Source: Patescibacteria group bacterium (lineage in GTDB: Bacteria > Patescibacteriota > JABMPQ01). From it: 44,532 bases of DNA. The stretch is from assembly GCA_018818965.1 (NCBI GenBank), contig JAHJQX010000022.1:1-44532 (forward strand), in the 5' to 3' direction. Positions 9,290 to 17,647 of this stretch are shown in pieces. Made by a program: the position numbers and the translations under genes. How positions within the stretch are numbered: the first letter of the stretch is position 1; each line of letters opens with the position of its first letter. The notes beneath the pieces are model-generated. The model worked only from the letters and a program-made list of their open reading frames with translations. It ran no database searches and had not been told where the DNA came from.

Positions 9290-9335
9290 ATACGTTGTGG
9301 TCGCGCGGAGATTATTCTCCGACTATCACAACGGT

Positions 9336-9362
9336 GATTGACTAGCAATTTATAATTGTTGC
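9336..9362 (+). other. 3' arm of the 23S rRNA processing stem
   Basis: Complement of 6391-6414; see that entry. Between 23S and this arm lies a hairpin with arms GTTGTG..CGGAG and CTCCG..CACAAC (about 9294-9332). Confidence 0.85.
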
Positions 9363-9421
9363 GTGTGTCGCGCTGTTAATGGAATTTGTATAATTAGTTT
9401 GGTATCGCGACCAGTTAAAAC

Positions 9422-9559
9422 TGGCATAGTCTTGGTGGTACTTGCGGAGTAGTCACACCTGTTCCCATCTCGAACACAGAAGTTAAGCACTCCCGCGCCG
9501 ATGATACCCTGCCTCGTGTAGGGAAAAGTAGGTCACCGCCAGGACTATGCCAGTTTTTT
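9422..9559 (+). terminator. rRNA operon terminator formed by the extended 5S stem
   Basis: Sequence flanking 5S continues its helix I: CTGGCATAGTC before it pairs with GACTATGCCAG after it, followed directly by six Ts. The precursor stem therefore doubles as an intrinsic terminator. Confidence 0.75.
9429..9546 (+). rRNA. 5S ribosomal RNA
   Basis: Canonical 5S features are present: helix I (TCTTGGTGG with CCGCCAGGA), the loop CACCTGTTCCCATCTCGAACACAGAAGTTAAG and the 3' half AAAAGTAGGTCACCGCC. It follows 23S by about 140 nt. Helix I is extended outward by flanking sequence; see the terminator entry. The exact mature ends are estimated. Confidence 0.95.
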
Positions 9560-9612
9560 AATACAAAAACGTTTTTGGTTGGCAGTCCCTGTGAATAATT
9601 CTGCTAGCTTCT

Positions 9613-9641
9613 TTGCCGAATTAAGTAAGATGTGTTATTCT
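9613..9641 (+). promoter_or_regulatory. Promoter of the galU-pilin gene cluster
   Basis: TTGCCG (9613-9618), a 17-nt spacer, then TATTCT (9636-9641) with a TG extension just upstream. The start codon of galU follows 23 nt later. Confidence 0.65.
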
Positions 9642-9664
9642 ATTAGTAATCAATAAGATCACTC

Positions 9665-10531
9665 ATGTCTAAAGTAACAAAAGCAGTTATCCCAGTAGCT
9701 GGCTATGGTACTCGTTTTTTGCCAGTCACTAAAGCCCAGCCCAAAGAAATGCTACCAGTAGTAGATAAGCCGATCATTCAGTATGTGGTGGAAGAAGCGG
9801 TGGCTTCGGGTATCACCGATATTATTTTGGTGACGGGAGCAAGCAAGCGAGCAGTTGAAGACCATTTTGACTATAATTATGAACTCCAGAGCTGGTTGAA
9901 AAAACAGGGCAAAAATAAGATAAGAGAAGAAGTGAAGAATATTGCTGACATGGCTGACTTTGTTTATATTCGTCAGAAGGGACCTTACGGTAATGGTACG
10001 CCGGTAATGTGTGCTAAGAAAGTGGTGGGGGATGAACCGTTTGCAGTTTTGTGGGGAGATGAATTTTTTCATTCTAAGGTACCACGTCTTAAGCAGTTAA
10101 TCGAAGTTTACGATAAATATACTGATCCAGTAATGACCGCTTATCCAACTGATGACGAAGGTACCTCCAAATATGGTATTCTAGATGCCACTAATATTGA
10201 AAAGAATGTTTACCAAGTTAAAAAAATAGTAGAAAAACCTGGGCCAGCCAAGGCTCCTTCACGCTTAGCTGCTCCGGGTGGTTACATTTTAACCCCAGAT
10301 ATTTTTGATATTTTAGAAAATACTAACTTAGGTAAAGACGGAGAACTTTGGCTGGTCGATGCTATTTTTGCTCTGTCAGAGAAAAGACCAATTTATGCTT
10401 GTGAAGTTGATGCCACTTATTACGATACAGGTTCAAAACTAGGCTGGCTCAAGGCCAACGTGGATTTGGCCTTAGAACACCCCGAGCTCAAGCGAGACTT
10501 TCACAAAATACTCAAAGAAAAATTAAAATAA
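9665..10531 (+). CDS. galU: UTP--glucose-1-phosphate uridylyltransferase
   Basis: 288 aa, full length. The N-terminal nucleotide-binding signature VAGYGTRFLPVTKAQPKEMLPV is diagnostic of bacterial GalU, and VEKP occurs near residue 190. The enzyme makes UDP-glucose from UTP and glucose-1-phosphate in the cytoplasm, for surface glycans and sugar interconversion. It has its own promoter and is followed after 7 nt by the solute-binding lipoprotein gene. Transcription probably continues into the pilin genes; whether the products work together is unknown. Confidence 0.93.
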   Translation: MSKVTKAVIPVAGYGTRFLPVTKAQPKEMLPVVDKPIIQYVVEEAVASGITDIILVTGASKRAVEDHFDYNYELQSWLKKQGKNKIREEVKNIADMADFVYIRQKGPYGNGTPVMCAKKVVGDEPFAVLWGDEFFHSKVPRLKQLIEVYDKYTDPVMTAYPTDDEGTSKYGILDATNIEKNVYQVKKIVEKPGPAKAPSRLAAPGGYILTPDIFDILENTNLGKDGELWLVDAIFALSEKRPIYACEVDATYYDTGSKLGWLKANVDLALEHPELKRDFHKILKEKLK

Positions 10532-10538
10532 CAACAAA

Positions 10539-11867
10539 ATGTCAAGGAGAATAATTATATCAATTAGTCTACTCATCTTATTACCGGTAGTAGTAGCTGG
10601 TTTTGGCTGTAAAGACACTACTGAAAAAAAGAAAAGTGGCAATGTCATGCAGGGCGATGGAGAAGGGGAAAAGACTGAAATTAATATGTGGGGGCTGTGG
10701 GATGATAGTGAAGTGTTCGATGAATTAATTAGCACTTACCAACAGGAAAATCCTAACATAGCAGTAAACTATAAAAAATATACCTATACTGAATACGAGC
10801 AGACAGTTATTGAGGCACTAGCCGCAGGTAAAGGGCCAGATATTTGGATGATTCACAACACTTGGTTGCCCAAACATAAAAATAAATTAGGCGCTATTAC
10901 CGAAGGTAAAATGTCAGTTTACGAGTATCAGAAAACGTTTGTCGATGTTGCGGCAGCTGATTTTATTAGTGGTGACCAAATTTACGGTTTCCCACTGTAT
11001 GTAGATACTCTGGCTTTGTATTATAATAAAGATTTATTTAACACAGCTAGCATTGCCTCTCCCCCCTCTACTTGGAAAGAGTTCAAAAGCAATGTGAAGT
11101 CGCTGACAAAAGTGGATGAGTTTGGCGATATCCAACAAGCAGGAGCGTCTATTGGGACAGCTAAAAATATTAATCGGGCGGTAGACGTTCTCTACCTCTT
11201 GATGTTACAAAATGGTACTAAAATGGTAGATGATGAAAAGACAGCCGCCACTTTTGACGGTGAAAATACTACTTCCGATGGGGAAAGTTATATTCCCGGT
11301 CTCGATGCTTTAATTTTCTATACAGATTTTGCCAATCCCAAAAAGACTATTTACACCTGGAATCGTAGTATGCCCTTTAGTATCGATGCCTTCGTGGAAG
11401 AGAAAGCAGCCATGATGTTCAATTACGCTTATTATAATGAGGTTATTAAGAGCAAAGCACCTAAGATGAATTATGGTATTGCTTCTGTTCCGCAAATCGA
11501 GGGTTCACCCAAGCGCTATGATTATTCTAATTATTGGGGCTGGGTAGTGTCGAATGCTTCCGACAAAAAAGATGCATCTTGGGACTTCTTAACTTTCTTA
11601 GCCAAGCAGGAAAGTGTCAAATCTTATTGTGAGACTACGGGGCGACCAGCCTCCCGTCGTGATGTAGTCAATGACCAATTACAAAATCCTGATCAAAAGA
11701 TATTTGCGCAGCAAGCCTTAACTGCTCAGAGCTGGTACCAGGCTGATCCCAGCACGATCGAATCTATCTTCACTGACATGATCGAGTCGGTAGCCTTAGG
11801 AGAAAAAGAAGCCAAGAAAGCTTTGGATGACGGGGTCAGCAAGACATCAGTTTTAATGAATAAATAA
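10539..11867 (+). CDS. Extracellular solute-binding lipoprotein (ABC sugar-binding type, family 1)
   Basis: 442 aa. A signal peptide (about residues 1-22, LLILLPVVVAGFGC) ends at a cysteine that fits a lipoprotein lipobox, followed by a charged linker. The mature part begins INMWGLWDDSEVFDELISTYQQENPNI and contains GPDIWMIHNTWL, the usual start and hinge region of family 1 sugar-binding proteins. The middle YGFPLYVDTLALYYNKDLF block is also typical. No ABC permease or ATPase gene is in the window. Instead the stop codon overlaps the start of a pilin-like gene (TAATG). Its ligand is unknown; a carbohydrate is the family default. Confidence 0.85.
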   Translation: MSRRIIISISLLILLPVVVAGFGCKDTTEKKKSGNVMQGDGEGEKTEINMWGLWDDSEVFDELISTYQQENPNIAVNYKKYTYTEYEQTVIEALAAGKGPDIWMIHNTWLPKHKNKLGAITEGKMSVYEYQKTFVDVAAADFISGDQIYGFPLYVDTLALYYNKDLFNTASIASPPSTWKEFKSNVKSLTKVDEFGDIQQAGASIGTAKNINRAVDVLYLLMLQNGTKMVDDEKTAATFDGENTTSDGESYIPGLDALIFYTDFANPKKTIYTWNRSMPFSIDAFVEEKAAMMFNYAYYNEVIKSKAPKMNYGIASVPQIEGSPKRYDYSNYWGWVVSNASDKKDASWDFLTFLAKQESVKSYCETTGRPASRRDVVNDQLQNPDQKIFAQQALTAQSWYQADPSTIESIFTDMIESVALGEKEAKKALDDGVSKTSVLMNK

Positions 11868-12652
11868 TGCGAACCATACCGAAAGTAGGCATCTTAGGAT
11901 TAATAATTTTTACCCTAGTATCGGGTGGAGTCTTTGGGGTTAGTCAGGAGAGTGAGGCTGAATGTATATGTTGGTACACAACAAAAACAGACAAAAGCAA
12001 GCAACTTAAATACCCGGTGATGTTTAATGATGAAAACTCATGTAAGACATCAGTCAAAAATCAAGGTTGGGATTTCGTGAGTTGTATTAAAGATACTTAT
12101 GATTGTTGGTGCTATAATAAATCTGGAGTGAAGCCAATAGGGGGAATGTATAAGTCAAGCAGTGGTCTGGAAAATGAAACAGCGTGTATAACTGAATGTA
12201 AATCAGCTGGCACTACTATAGCATATCAATCTGGTAGTCAAGGATCTCGCTGGAATTCCTGGTCATCAAGTAAATCTTCCCAAACAACCTGTTCGACTAC
12301 CGCTCCCAAAGAACGCGGGATTTTCACCCGTGGTTTATCAGGAGATTGCTTAGGTTGTGGCAACTGCACGCAATGTGATATATTTCAAGTAATCGTTAAT
12401 ATTACTAGTTTTATTTTCAGTATAACGGGTGCGCTGGCGGTATTTTTCATGGTCAATACTGGCTTTTCTTTTGCCATGGCTAGGGGTAATCAAGAGAGTA
12501 TCCAAAAAGCCAAAGGGTCATTGGCAGCGGTGGTAGTTGGTGTTATAATAATACTGATCGCTTGGGCGCTAATTAACACTGCCTTGACAGCTTGGTTGAA
12601 GGTTGATACTAATGGCTTAGGTAATTGGTTTTTCCCTACGTTTAGTTGCTAG
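11867..12652 (+). CDS. Cys-rich secreted domain fused to a VirB2/TrbC-like pilin membrane region
   Basis: 261 aa. After an N-terminal signal helix (GILGLIIFTLVSGGVFGV) comes a Cys-rich outer region of about 130 residues (CICWY, DCWCYN, CGNCTQC; about fifteen cysteines). Two membrane helices follow (IVNITSFIFSITGALAVFFMV and AAVVVGVIIILIAWALINTAL), separated by MARGNQESIQKAKGS. This helix-loop-helix is the core seen in the three following genes and in type IV secretion pilins. The Cys-rich part is unlike the others and may form a disulfide-bonded surface domain. The start overlaps the previous stop (TAATG), suggesting coupled translation. Confidence 0.65.
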   Translation: MRTIPKVGILGLIIFTLVSGGVFGVSQESEAECICWYTTKTDKSKQLKYPVMFNDENSCKTSVKNQGWDFVSCIKDTYDCWCYNKSGVKPIGGMYKSSSGLENETACITECKSAGTTIAYQSGSQGSRWNSWSSSKSSQTTCSTTAPKERGIFTRGLSGDCLGCGNCTQCDIFQVIVNITSFIFSITGALAVFFMVNTGFSFAMARGNQESIQKAKGSLAAVVVGVIIILIAWALINTALTAWLKVDTNGLGNWFFPTFSC

Positions 12653-12703
12653 CTGCGGGCGAATATTGCATGAGATAGTGAAGATAAGAAGTATAAATAA
12701 ACT

Positions 12704-13129
12704 ATGAGTAAATTTTTCCCTAGTAGATCTCGCCGTTGTAAGGGACTTTTGGGTGCACGTCGAGTTAGTTTATTAGCAATTTCTTTGTTCTTGTTGTTGA
12801 ACATAATGTTTGTAGCTACGGTAGAAGCAAGTAACACCACGTCAAATTCCACTACTACGTACCAAACTAATCTCAATAATCCGATTGCAGCTAAAGACTT
12901 GGGAGGAGTAATTAAGACGATAACCACTGCTTTCATGTCAGCAATTGGTGCTTTTGCGGTAGCAGCCATTGTCTACGGTGGGGTGATCTACATTAGTTCC
13001 GCTGGCAATGATGAAAATGTCAAAAAAGCTAAATCAATTGTTACTTATGCTGTGATGGGCTTGGGCTTGGCTTTACTTGCTTATGTGATTGTCGATTTTG
13101 TGATAAAAACATTATTAGGAGGAACATAA
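12704..13129 (+). CDS. Type IV secretion system pilin-like protein (VirB2/TrbC-like), paralogue 1
   Basis: 141 aa with a signal segment (about residues 20-42, ending VEAS), a short Ser/Thr/Asn-rich stretch, and two membrane helices. The linker between the helices has the family pattern YGGVIYISSAGNDENVKKAKSIVTYAVMG. The same pattern 'YGG..Y..SAG.E....AKK....' recurs in the next two genes, so the three are paralogues. Such proteins are common in Patescibacteria; whether they form a pilus is not established. No VirB4, VirB6 or VirD4 gene is in view. Confidence 0.75.
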   Translation: MSKFFPSRSRRCKGLLGARRVSLLAISLFLLLNIMFVATVEASNTTSNSTTTYQTNLNNPIAAKDLGGVIKTITTAFMSAIGAFAVAAIVYGGVIYISSAGNDENVKKAKSIVTYAVMGLGLALLAYVIVDFVIKTLLGGT

Positions 13130-13138
13130 TTTATTATT

Positions 13139-13507
13139 ATGATAAAAAGAGTATCTCAAGCAATTGTCTGTTTGCTAGTTTTGACCCTAGGCCTCTTTGT
13201 TTTGGTGGGAGATAATGTAGCTTCGGCCACTGATTTTGGTTTGAGCTATGTTAAGGATAGTGGTGTGGTGACATCTAGCTGGGGAGTAGTTGTCGGTCGA
13301 ATAATACAGGCGGTCTTAGGTTTAGTTGGCGTGCTTCTTTTAGTGATGATGATCTACGGCGGTATCTTGTATATGACTTCCGCTGGTAGTGAAGAGCGGA
13401 TTGGATCCGCTAAAAAAGTACTATCCTATTCTATCTTTGGCGCGATTATAATAGCTTTGGCTTTTACCTTAACCTCGTATATTATCAATGCCCTTTTCGG
13501 GAAATAG
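13139..13507 (+). CDS. Type IV secretion system pilin-like protein, paralogue 2
   Basis: 122 aa: signal segment (VCLLVLTLGLFVLVGDNVASA), then two membrane helices around YGGILYMTSAGSEERIGSAKKVLSY. It starts 9 nt after paralogue 1. The second helix (FGAIIIALAFTLTSYIINALFG) is nearly the same as in paralogue 3, so these two look like the most recent duplicates. Function as for paralogue 1. Confidence 0.78.
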   Translation: MIKRVSQAIVCLLVLTLGLFVLVGDNVASATDFGLSYVKDSGVVTSSWGVVVGRIIQAVLGLVGVLLLVMMIYGGILYMTSAGSEERIGSAKKVLSYSIFGAIIIALAFTLTSYIINALFGK

Positions 13508-13572
13508 TCCAGGGAAATATTATATAATCTGATTGTTAAATATAAAAAAGTAAACGAAAGGGGGTGATATCA

Positions 13573-13971
13573 GTGACAACTAAAATCAAGAAGTACATGA
13601 AAGCAATATCAGTAGGCTTAGTCGGCGTTTTTGCCTTAGCCTTACTGGTGCCAGCAGCAGTAGATGCTAGTACTAATTCCGATCCTCTCAAGGTTTTGAA
13701 TGAGACGGCTAAGCAATCTGGCCAAACTTCGAGCCGTGACTTGCCGGAGGTAGTTGGGAATATCATCCAGTGGGTGCTAGGTATTGTTGGAATTGTTTTG
13801 CTAGTGATGTTTGTCTACGGCGGTGTTTTGTATGCCACTTCCGCTGGCAATGAAGATAAAGTAGATACTGCCAAAAAAGTAATGCTTTATGCGATTATCG
13901 GTGTTATCATTATCGCTCTAGCTTTCGTTCTGACACGCTATATTATTTCGGCGCTGTTTGTCAGTGCGTAA
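13573..13971 (+). CDS. Type IV secretion system pilin-like protein, paralogue 3
   Basis: About 132 aa with a signal segment (VGLVGVFALALLVPAAVDAS) and two helices around YGGVLYATSAGNEDKVDTAKKVMLY. The ORF track starts at GTG 13564. I prefer GTG 13573 because GAAAGGGGGTGAT just upstream is a near-perfect Shine-Dalgarno sequence and sits at normal distance from 13573 but overlaps 13564. This strong site suggests high expression, as expected for a major pilin. A hairpin terminator follows. Confidence 0.78.
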   Translation: MTTKIKKYMKAISVGLVGVFALALLVPAAVDASTNSDPLKVLNETAKQSGQTSSRDLPEVVGNIIQWVLGIVGIVLLVMFVYGGVLYATSAGNEDKVDTAKKVMLYAIIGVIIIALAFVLTRYIISALFVSA

Positions 13972-13991
13972 AATCCAGAGTTGTTCTCGTT

Positions 13992-14027
13992 TTTAAAACA
14001 GTCTCGTTACGACGTGACTGTTTTAAA
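13992..14027. terminator. Bidirectional terminator between convergent genes
   Basis: Perfect 12-bp inverted repeat TTTAAAACAGTC / GACTGTTTTAAA with a 12-nt loop. Its A/T ends allow termination in both directions. It lies between pilin paralogue 3 and the GT-C gene. Confidence 0.75.
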
Positions 14028-14062
14028 TTACACTCAAAATTTAGGGGGGGGAGTTGTATTTA

Positions 14063-15625
14063 CTAATAATCTTTAAGGTGGTAGATCTTAACTTTACCTA
14101 CTTGGTAGACTTCTTCAAAACGGGGATCTTCCTGAGTGTATATTTGAATCTCCGGGAACTTATCGGTCACTAGCATATAATCAGCCCGGAAGTCATATTT
14201 TACCACACTGTACATCCTTTGTAATTCTTCCTGATGGAATATTTTGTTCCATTTATCAAACACATTTTGATCGTACTCAAGCATGAAATTAGGGTCAAGG
14301 CCGCCGATATAGTAATTTTGGGGGTTGTAGTAGAACAAGAAAGGAAAATCACCCCAATCAATATGATAAATAATACTTTGCGCCGGTGTATTATCATGCA
14401 GCCACAGAGCTGCTTCCCGATAACCGTCCGTGTGCGTGGTGACATATTTACGCATCTGGTCAATATTACCAATTGGGATAAAACTAACATAAAGTGTTAA
14501 AAATATTGCCAAAATAATAATAATAGGTAGTTGTTTACGGCTTTTGCGGTCGATTATTTCTGTAAATACTTTTTTGATTTGAGCCTGATATTTTACCCAG
14601 AAGCGGCTTAAAATACTGGCTGCTGCTAGAATAACAAAAGGCACGCAGTACTCAATTAACCTTTGGGCAACAAAAGTTAGAAGTAGAAAGCCGGTTGCCG
14701 TAATAAGAAAAAAGTAGTCAAGACGGTGGGGACGGCCAACTTTCTTATTAATTAACTGGATAACGACTAGGGTGAGAGAGATAATGTATAAAATGATTAT
14801 AAATAAGGATGATTTCAAAAGATCATCCGGAGTAGCGCCCGCCCATTCGCCCCCCACTGGAAGATTAGAAAAAGAATTATGCAGCGCCACTCGGTATAAA
14901 TGGAAATAGAGATGTTTAATGTTGTATGGAAAATAGGGGTTGAGTAATGAGCTGATTATCATCCCGCCACCGAATATCACTAGAGGTGTGAGTGCTGTTA
15001 GAACTTTCTTTATTTGTCGTTTTTTGTTTTTCTGGAAATACCAGACAATATCAACTAGGGCATAAATGCCAGCCACCAGGCCGAGAAAGATAAAACCATC
15101 AAAAAGCCAAACGTATAAGAAAGTGATAACTAACAACAGAATCCTTTGGCGCTTGACCAGGGCATAGGTGCCCAGAAAGAGAAATAGCAAGGCCAGATTT
15201 TGAGCTCGGAATAAATTAAGGCGGAAAATAAAAGCGGAGGAGGAAAATAATAATAGCAGTGACCACAGCCAGGGTGATTTCACGGTTAATTTCTGAAGTA
15301 GCCAATAGAAAGTTGTTGCCATCAAAGCGGCTGTCAGCACGGTGAATAATTTGCCACCAAAAATAGGGGGAAGAAGGGAGACGAAAGGGATCGTAACAAC
15401 ATGCAAGAGCAAGTGGTGTTCAACAAATTGATCTCTGAGAATGGTATATTGTAACCAGGGGAAGCTTTGCAGCAGGCCGCCAGTTTCTTTAATCATTTGG
15501 GCTACCCGGGAATGATAATAAGCATCGTGGCCCAGATAACCAGAGAAACTGAATTGCAAAACCGAGAAAAATACTAAACAGCCAAGAAAAAATAATAGAA
15601 GTTGTTTTTTGGGACTGAGCTTCAT
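14063..15625 (-). CDS. GT-C-type membrane glycosyltransferase (STT3/ArnT-like)
   Basis: 520 aa with about ten or more membrane helices and a soluble C-terminal part. After the first helix the outer loop holds GYLGHDAYYHSRVAQMI, an acidic-residue motif in the place where STT3 and related GT-C enzymes bind the metal and lipid-linked sugar. The C-terminal region (WGDFPFLFYYNPQNYYIGGLDPNF) resembles the W-x-D region of oligosaccharyltransferases, but the exact STT3 WWDYG motif is absent. It likely moves a sugar from a polyprenyl carrier onto a surface acceptor outside the membrane. It lies 4 nt after the EamA-like gene on the same strand, probably an operon. Confidence 0.65.
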   Translation of the reverse strand: MKLSPKKQLLLFFLGCLVFFSVLQFSFSGYLGHDAYYHSRVAQMIKETGGLLQSFPWLQYTILRDQFVEHHLLLHVVTIPFVSLLPPIFGGKLFTVLTAALMATTFYWLLQKLTVKSPWLWSLLLLFSSSAFIFRLNLFRAQNLALLFLFLGTYALVKRQRILLLVITFLYVWLFDGFIFLGLVAGIYALVDIVWYFQKNKKRQIKKVLTALTPLVIFGGGMIISSLLNPYFPYNIKHLYFHLYRVALHNSFSNLPVGGEWAGATPDDLLKSSLFIIILYIISLTLVVIQLINKKVGRPHRLDYFFLITATGFLLLTFVAQRLIEYCVPFVILAAASILSRFWVKYQAQIKKVFTEIIDRKSRKQLPIIIILAIFLTLYVSFIPIGNIDQMRKYVTTHTDGYREAALWLHDNTPAQSIIYHIDWGDFPFLFYYNPQNYYIGGLDPNFMLEYDQNVFDKWNKIFHQEELQRMYSVVKYDFRADYMLVTDKFPEIQIYTQEDPRFEEVYQVGKVKIYHLKDY

Positions 15626-15629
15626 GAAT

Positions 15630-16499
15630 CTAGCTAAAGAGAGTAATTAAAATGACGCCGATCACCATAATGGTAACACCTAAAAGGCGTTCCTTGATGT
15701 TTTTTTCTTTAAAGAATAAATAGCCGGCAATAGTGCTCATGATAGTACTGGTACGCTTGATAGAAACTACATAGGGAACCATAATGAGGCTAACGGCCGT
15801 CATTTGAGCAAGAGTGCCAAAGCTACTGATAAAACCATAAATACTTAAAGTTTTAAAATGCTTTTTTATGTTTCCGGTTAGGTTAGGAGATTTAATAATT
15901 ATTACGGGCAGTAAAAATAGGAAAATACCGGCGTTGTTGGCAAAAGACCAAAAAATAACAGATGAATTTTGAATACCGATTTTATCAAGATTGGCTGTGA
16001 TACTCCATAGAATAACTACTAACAGCATGTAGCGAGGTCCCTTTTCTTTCACGAGGGCTTTAAAGGGGGCGAAGAAGCTTGTTTTTCTTTTTTTGAGATT
16101 GAGAAGATAAGATCCTAGCACAATCAAAATAATACCCGCCATACCCGGAATAGTGGGAATTTCGTTTAAAATAAGGGGAGAAGTAATCAGCAGTAGCATT
16201 GGTGAGAAAGCCAGCAAAGGAACGCTTTGGGATAAGTCGGAAAGTTTGATGGCCTTGAAGTATAAAATAGCGCAGATAGCGTTTATACCAGGAGATACTA
16301 TAAAAACCAACCAAAACAGCGGTTTAATTTCAGGCACACCACCCCCCCAAAGCATAACTAAAAGTATCAACGGTAGGGCAAACAATCTCTGTCCCCCCGC
16401 TAATAAATATTCATCGATATTGCGCAGGAATTTCTTGCCCAGAACATCTTTGGTAGACTGGATCAGAGCAGTCAAAAAAGCAAACACAAAACCAAACAT
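15630..16499 (-). CDS. DMT superfamily (EamA-like) transporter, second copy
   Basis: About 289 aa, with roughly ten membrane helices in two EamA repeats. Visible features are a G-x-N-A-I-x-A-I-x-Y-F-K-A-like stretch (GINAICAILYFKAIKLSDLSQ) and the C-terminal YLFFKEKNIKERLLGVTIMVIGVIL. I use ATG 16499; the ORF track begins two codons earlier at TTG. It is followed by the GT-C gene, which could suggest transport of a lipid-linked or nucleotide sugar intermediate, but that is inference. The promoter region is shared with the divergent riboflavin kinase gene. Confidence 0.8.
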   Translation of the reverse strand: MFGFVFAFLTALIQSTKDVLGKKFLRNIDEYLLAGGQRLFALPLILLVMLWGGGVPEIKPLFWLVFIVSPGINAICAILYFKAIKLSDLSQSVPLLAFSPMLLLITSPLILNEIPTIPGMAGIILIVLGSYLLNLKKRKTSFFAPFKALVKEKGPRYMLLVVILWSITANLDKIGIQNSSVIFWSFANNAGIFLFLLPVIIIKSPNLTGNIKKHFKTLSIYGFISSFGTLAQMTAVSLIMVPYVVSIKRTSTIMSTIAGYLFFKEKNIKERLLGVTIMVIGVILITLFS

Positions 16500-16541
16500 A
16501 GCCAAAATTAATCACTATAACACTCATTGTAGCGGTGTTTA

Positions 16542-16550
16542 TGTTATACT
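16542..16550 (+). promoter_or_regulatory. Extended -10 promoter for the riboflavin genes
   Basis: TGTTATACT (TG-n-TATACT) lies 37 nt before the riboflavin kinase ATG, and no good -35 box is seen. There is no FMN riboswitch: the leader is too short and lacks the RFN consensus. Confidence 0.5.
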
Positions 16551-16587
16551 GCAATAAAGAAAGGAAGCTTGAACTCGTCTAATAATT

Positions 16588-16983
16588 ATGCTAAAGTTTA
16601 TGGTCATGACTCAAGTCAAATCGATAAGACGACTGGTTGTAGCTGGAGACAAACGGGGAAGTAAATTAGGATATCCAACAGCAAATCTAGAATTTTGTCC
16701 GGAAGATAATTTGCCAGAAGGCGTATGGGCGACAATAGTCAACGTGAATGGTCAAGATTATCCTTCAGTGACTTTTGTGGGAGCGCCAGTCAGCTTTGGC
16801 GGGGACAAGAAAAAAATTGAGGTATTTATATTTGATTACGCGGGCGATTTGTACGATAAAATAGTGAGACTGGATTTTATGCATTGGCTACGGCCAGTGA
16901 AAAAATTCGCTGACGAAAAAGATTTGATAAAGCAAATTACCAGAGATTGCCACCAGGCGAGAGAAGTGTTAAGTAATAAATAA
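16588..16983 (+). CDS. Riboflavin kinase, stand-alone domain
   Basis: 131 aa, the size of the C-terminal kinase half of bifunctional RibF. The signature GDKRGSKLGYPTANLEF (family consensus G..rGr.lGfPTaNl) and the later EVFIFDY..DLYDKIVRLDF match the flavokinase beta-barrel. The expected reaction is riboflavin plus ATP to FMN plus ADP in the cytoplasm. The N-terminal FAD synthetase domain of RibF is missing, so FAD would have to come from another gene or from outside. It begins a three-gene operon with riboflavin synthase and lumazine synthase. The start could also be the internal ATG at 16606. Confidence 0.85.
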   Translation: MLKFMVMTQVKSIRRLVVAGDKRGSKLGYPTANLEFCPEDNLPEGVWATIVNVNGQDYPSVTFVGAPVSFGGDKKKIEVFIFDYAGDLYDKIVRLDFMHWLRPVKKFADEKDLIKQITRDCHQAREVLSNK

Positions 16984-16991
16984 AATCGGAT

Positions 16992-17627
16992 ATGTTCACT
17001 GGCATTATTAAAGAAATTGGGACGATAAGAGACGTTCTGCAAGAACGCGAGGTTTTGAATTTGAAAATACACTCTACTGAGGTGATTAAAGACTTAGCGG
17101 TCGGCAGCAGCGTGGCGATTGATGGCACTTGCCAAACCGTAGTCGACTTGACTGACGATAATTTTGCTGTTCAGGTAATCCCCGAAACATTAAAATTAAC
17201 TACCCTGGGTAAATTTCAGCGGGGTGATAAAGTCAATCTAGAATCGGCCTTAAAGTTGAATGAAGACATTTCCGGTCATTTGCTGACGGGGCATATTGAT
17301 GGCTTGGGTCAGGTGGCAGATGTTAAAAAAGAGGGTAAAACGGCTGAATTCGCGATCAAGCCCCCTCACCAATTAGGCAAATTTATTGCCCGTAAAGGTT
17401 CAATTGCTCTTGACGGAATAAGCTTAACTGTAGCACAATGTGATGACGAGCAATTCAAAGTAGCGATTATCCCTCATACCTTGCAGGAGACCACTTTAGG
17501 TAGCAAGAAAGCTGGGGATCTAGTTAATTTGGAAGTTGATATCCTAGCGCGGTATGTGGAGAGAATGATGAGCGTAGGAGATAATAGATTGAACCAGAAC
17601 AAATTAAAAGAAGAAGGATTTATTTAG
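16992..17627 (+). CDS. ribE: Riboflavin synthase, alpha subunit
   Basis: 211 aa, full length. It begins [12 protein letters not shown], the classic lumazine-binding start, and has two homologous halves; the second contains GHIDGLGQV and [12 protein letters not shown]. The trimeric enzyme converts two 6,7-dimethyl-8-ribityllumazine molecules to riboflavin and the pyrimidinedione precursor. It is placed 8 nt after riboflavin kinase and 20 nt before lumazine synthase. The two enzymes of the last steps are therefore present, while ribD and ribBA are not in the window. Confidence 0.95.
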   Translation: MFTGIIKEIGTIRDVLQEREVLNLKIHSTEVIKDLAVGSSVAIDGTCQTVVDLTDDNFAVQVIPETLKLTTLGKFQRGDKVNLESALKLNEDISGHLLTGHIDGLGQVADVKKEGKTAEFAIKPPHQLGKFIARKGSIALDGISLTVAQCDDEQFKVAIIPHTLQETTLGSKKAGDLVNLEVDILARYVERMMSVGDNRLNQNKLKEEGFI

Positions 17628-17647
17628 TTAATAACTACCAAACGTTT

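Noticed and set aside
12653-12703. Possible fourth copy of family A (CTGCGGGCGAATATTGC)
   Set aside because: Only a short similarity to the right arm is present and there is no matching left arm or core.
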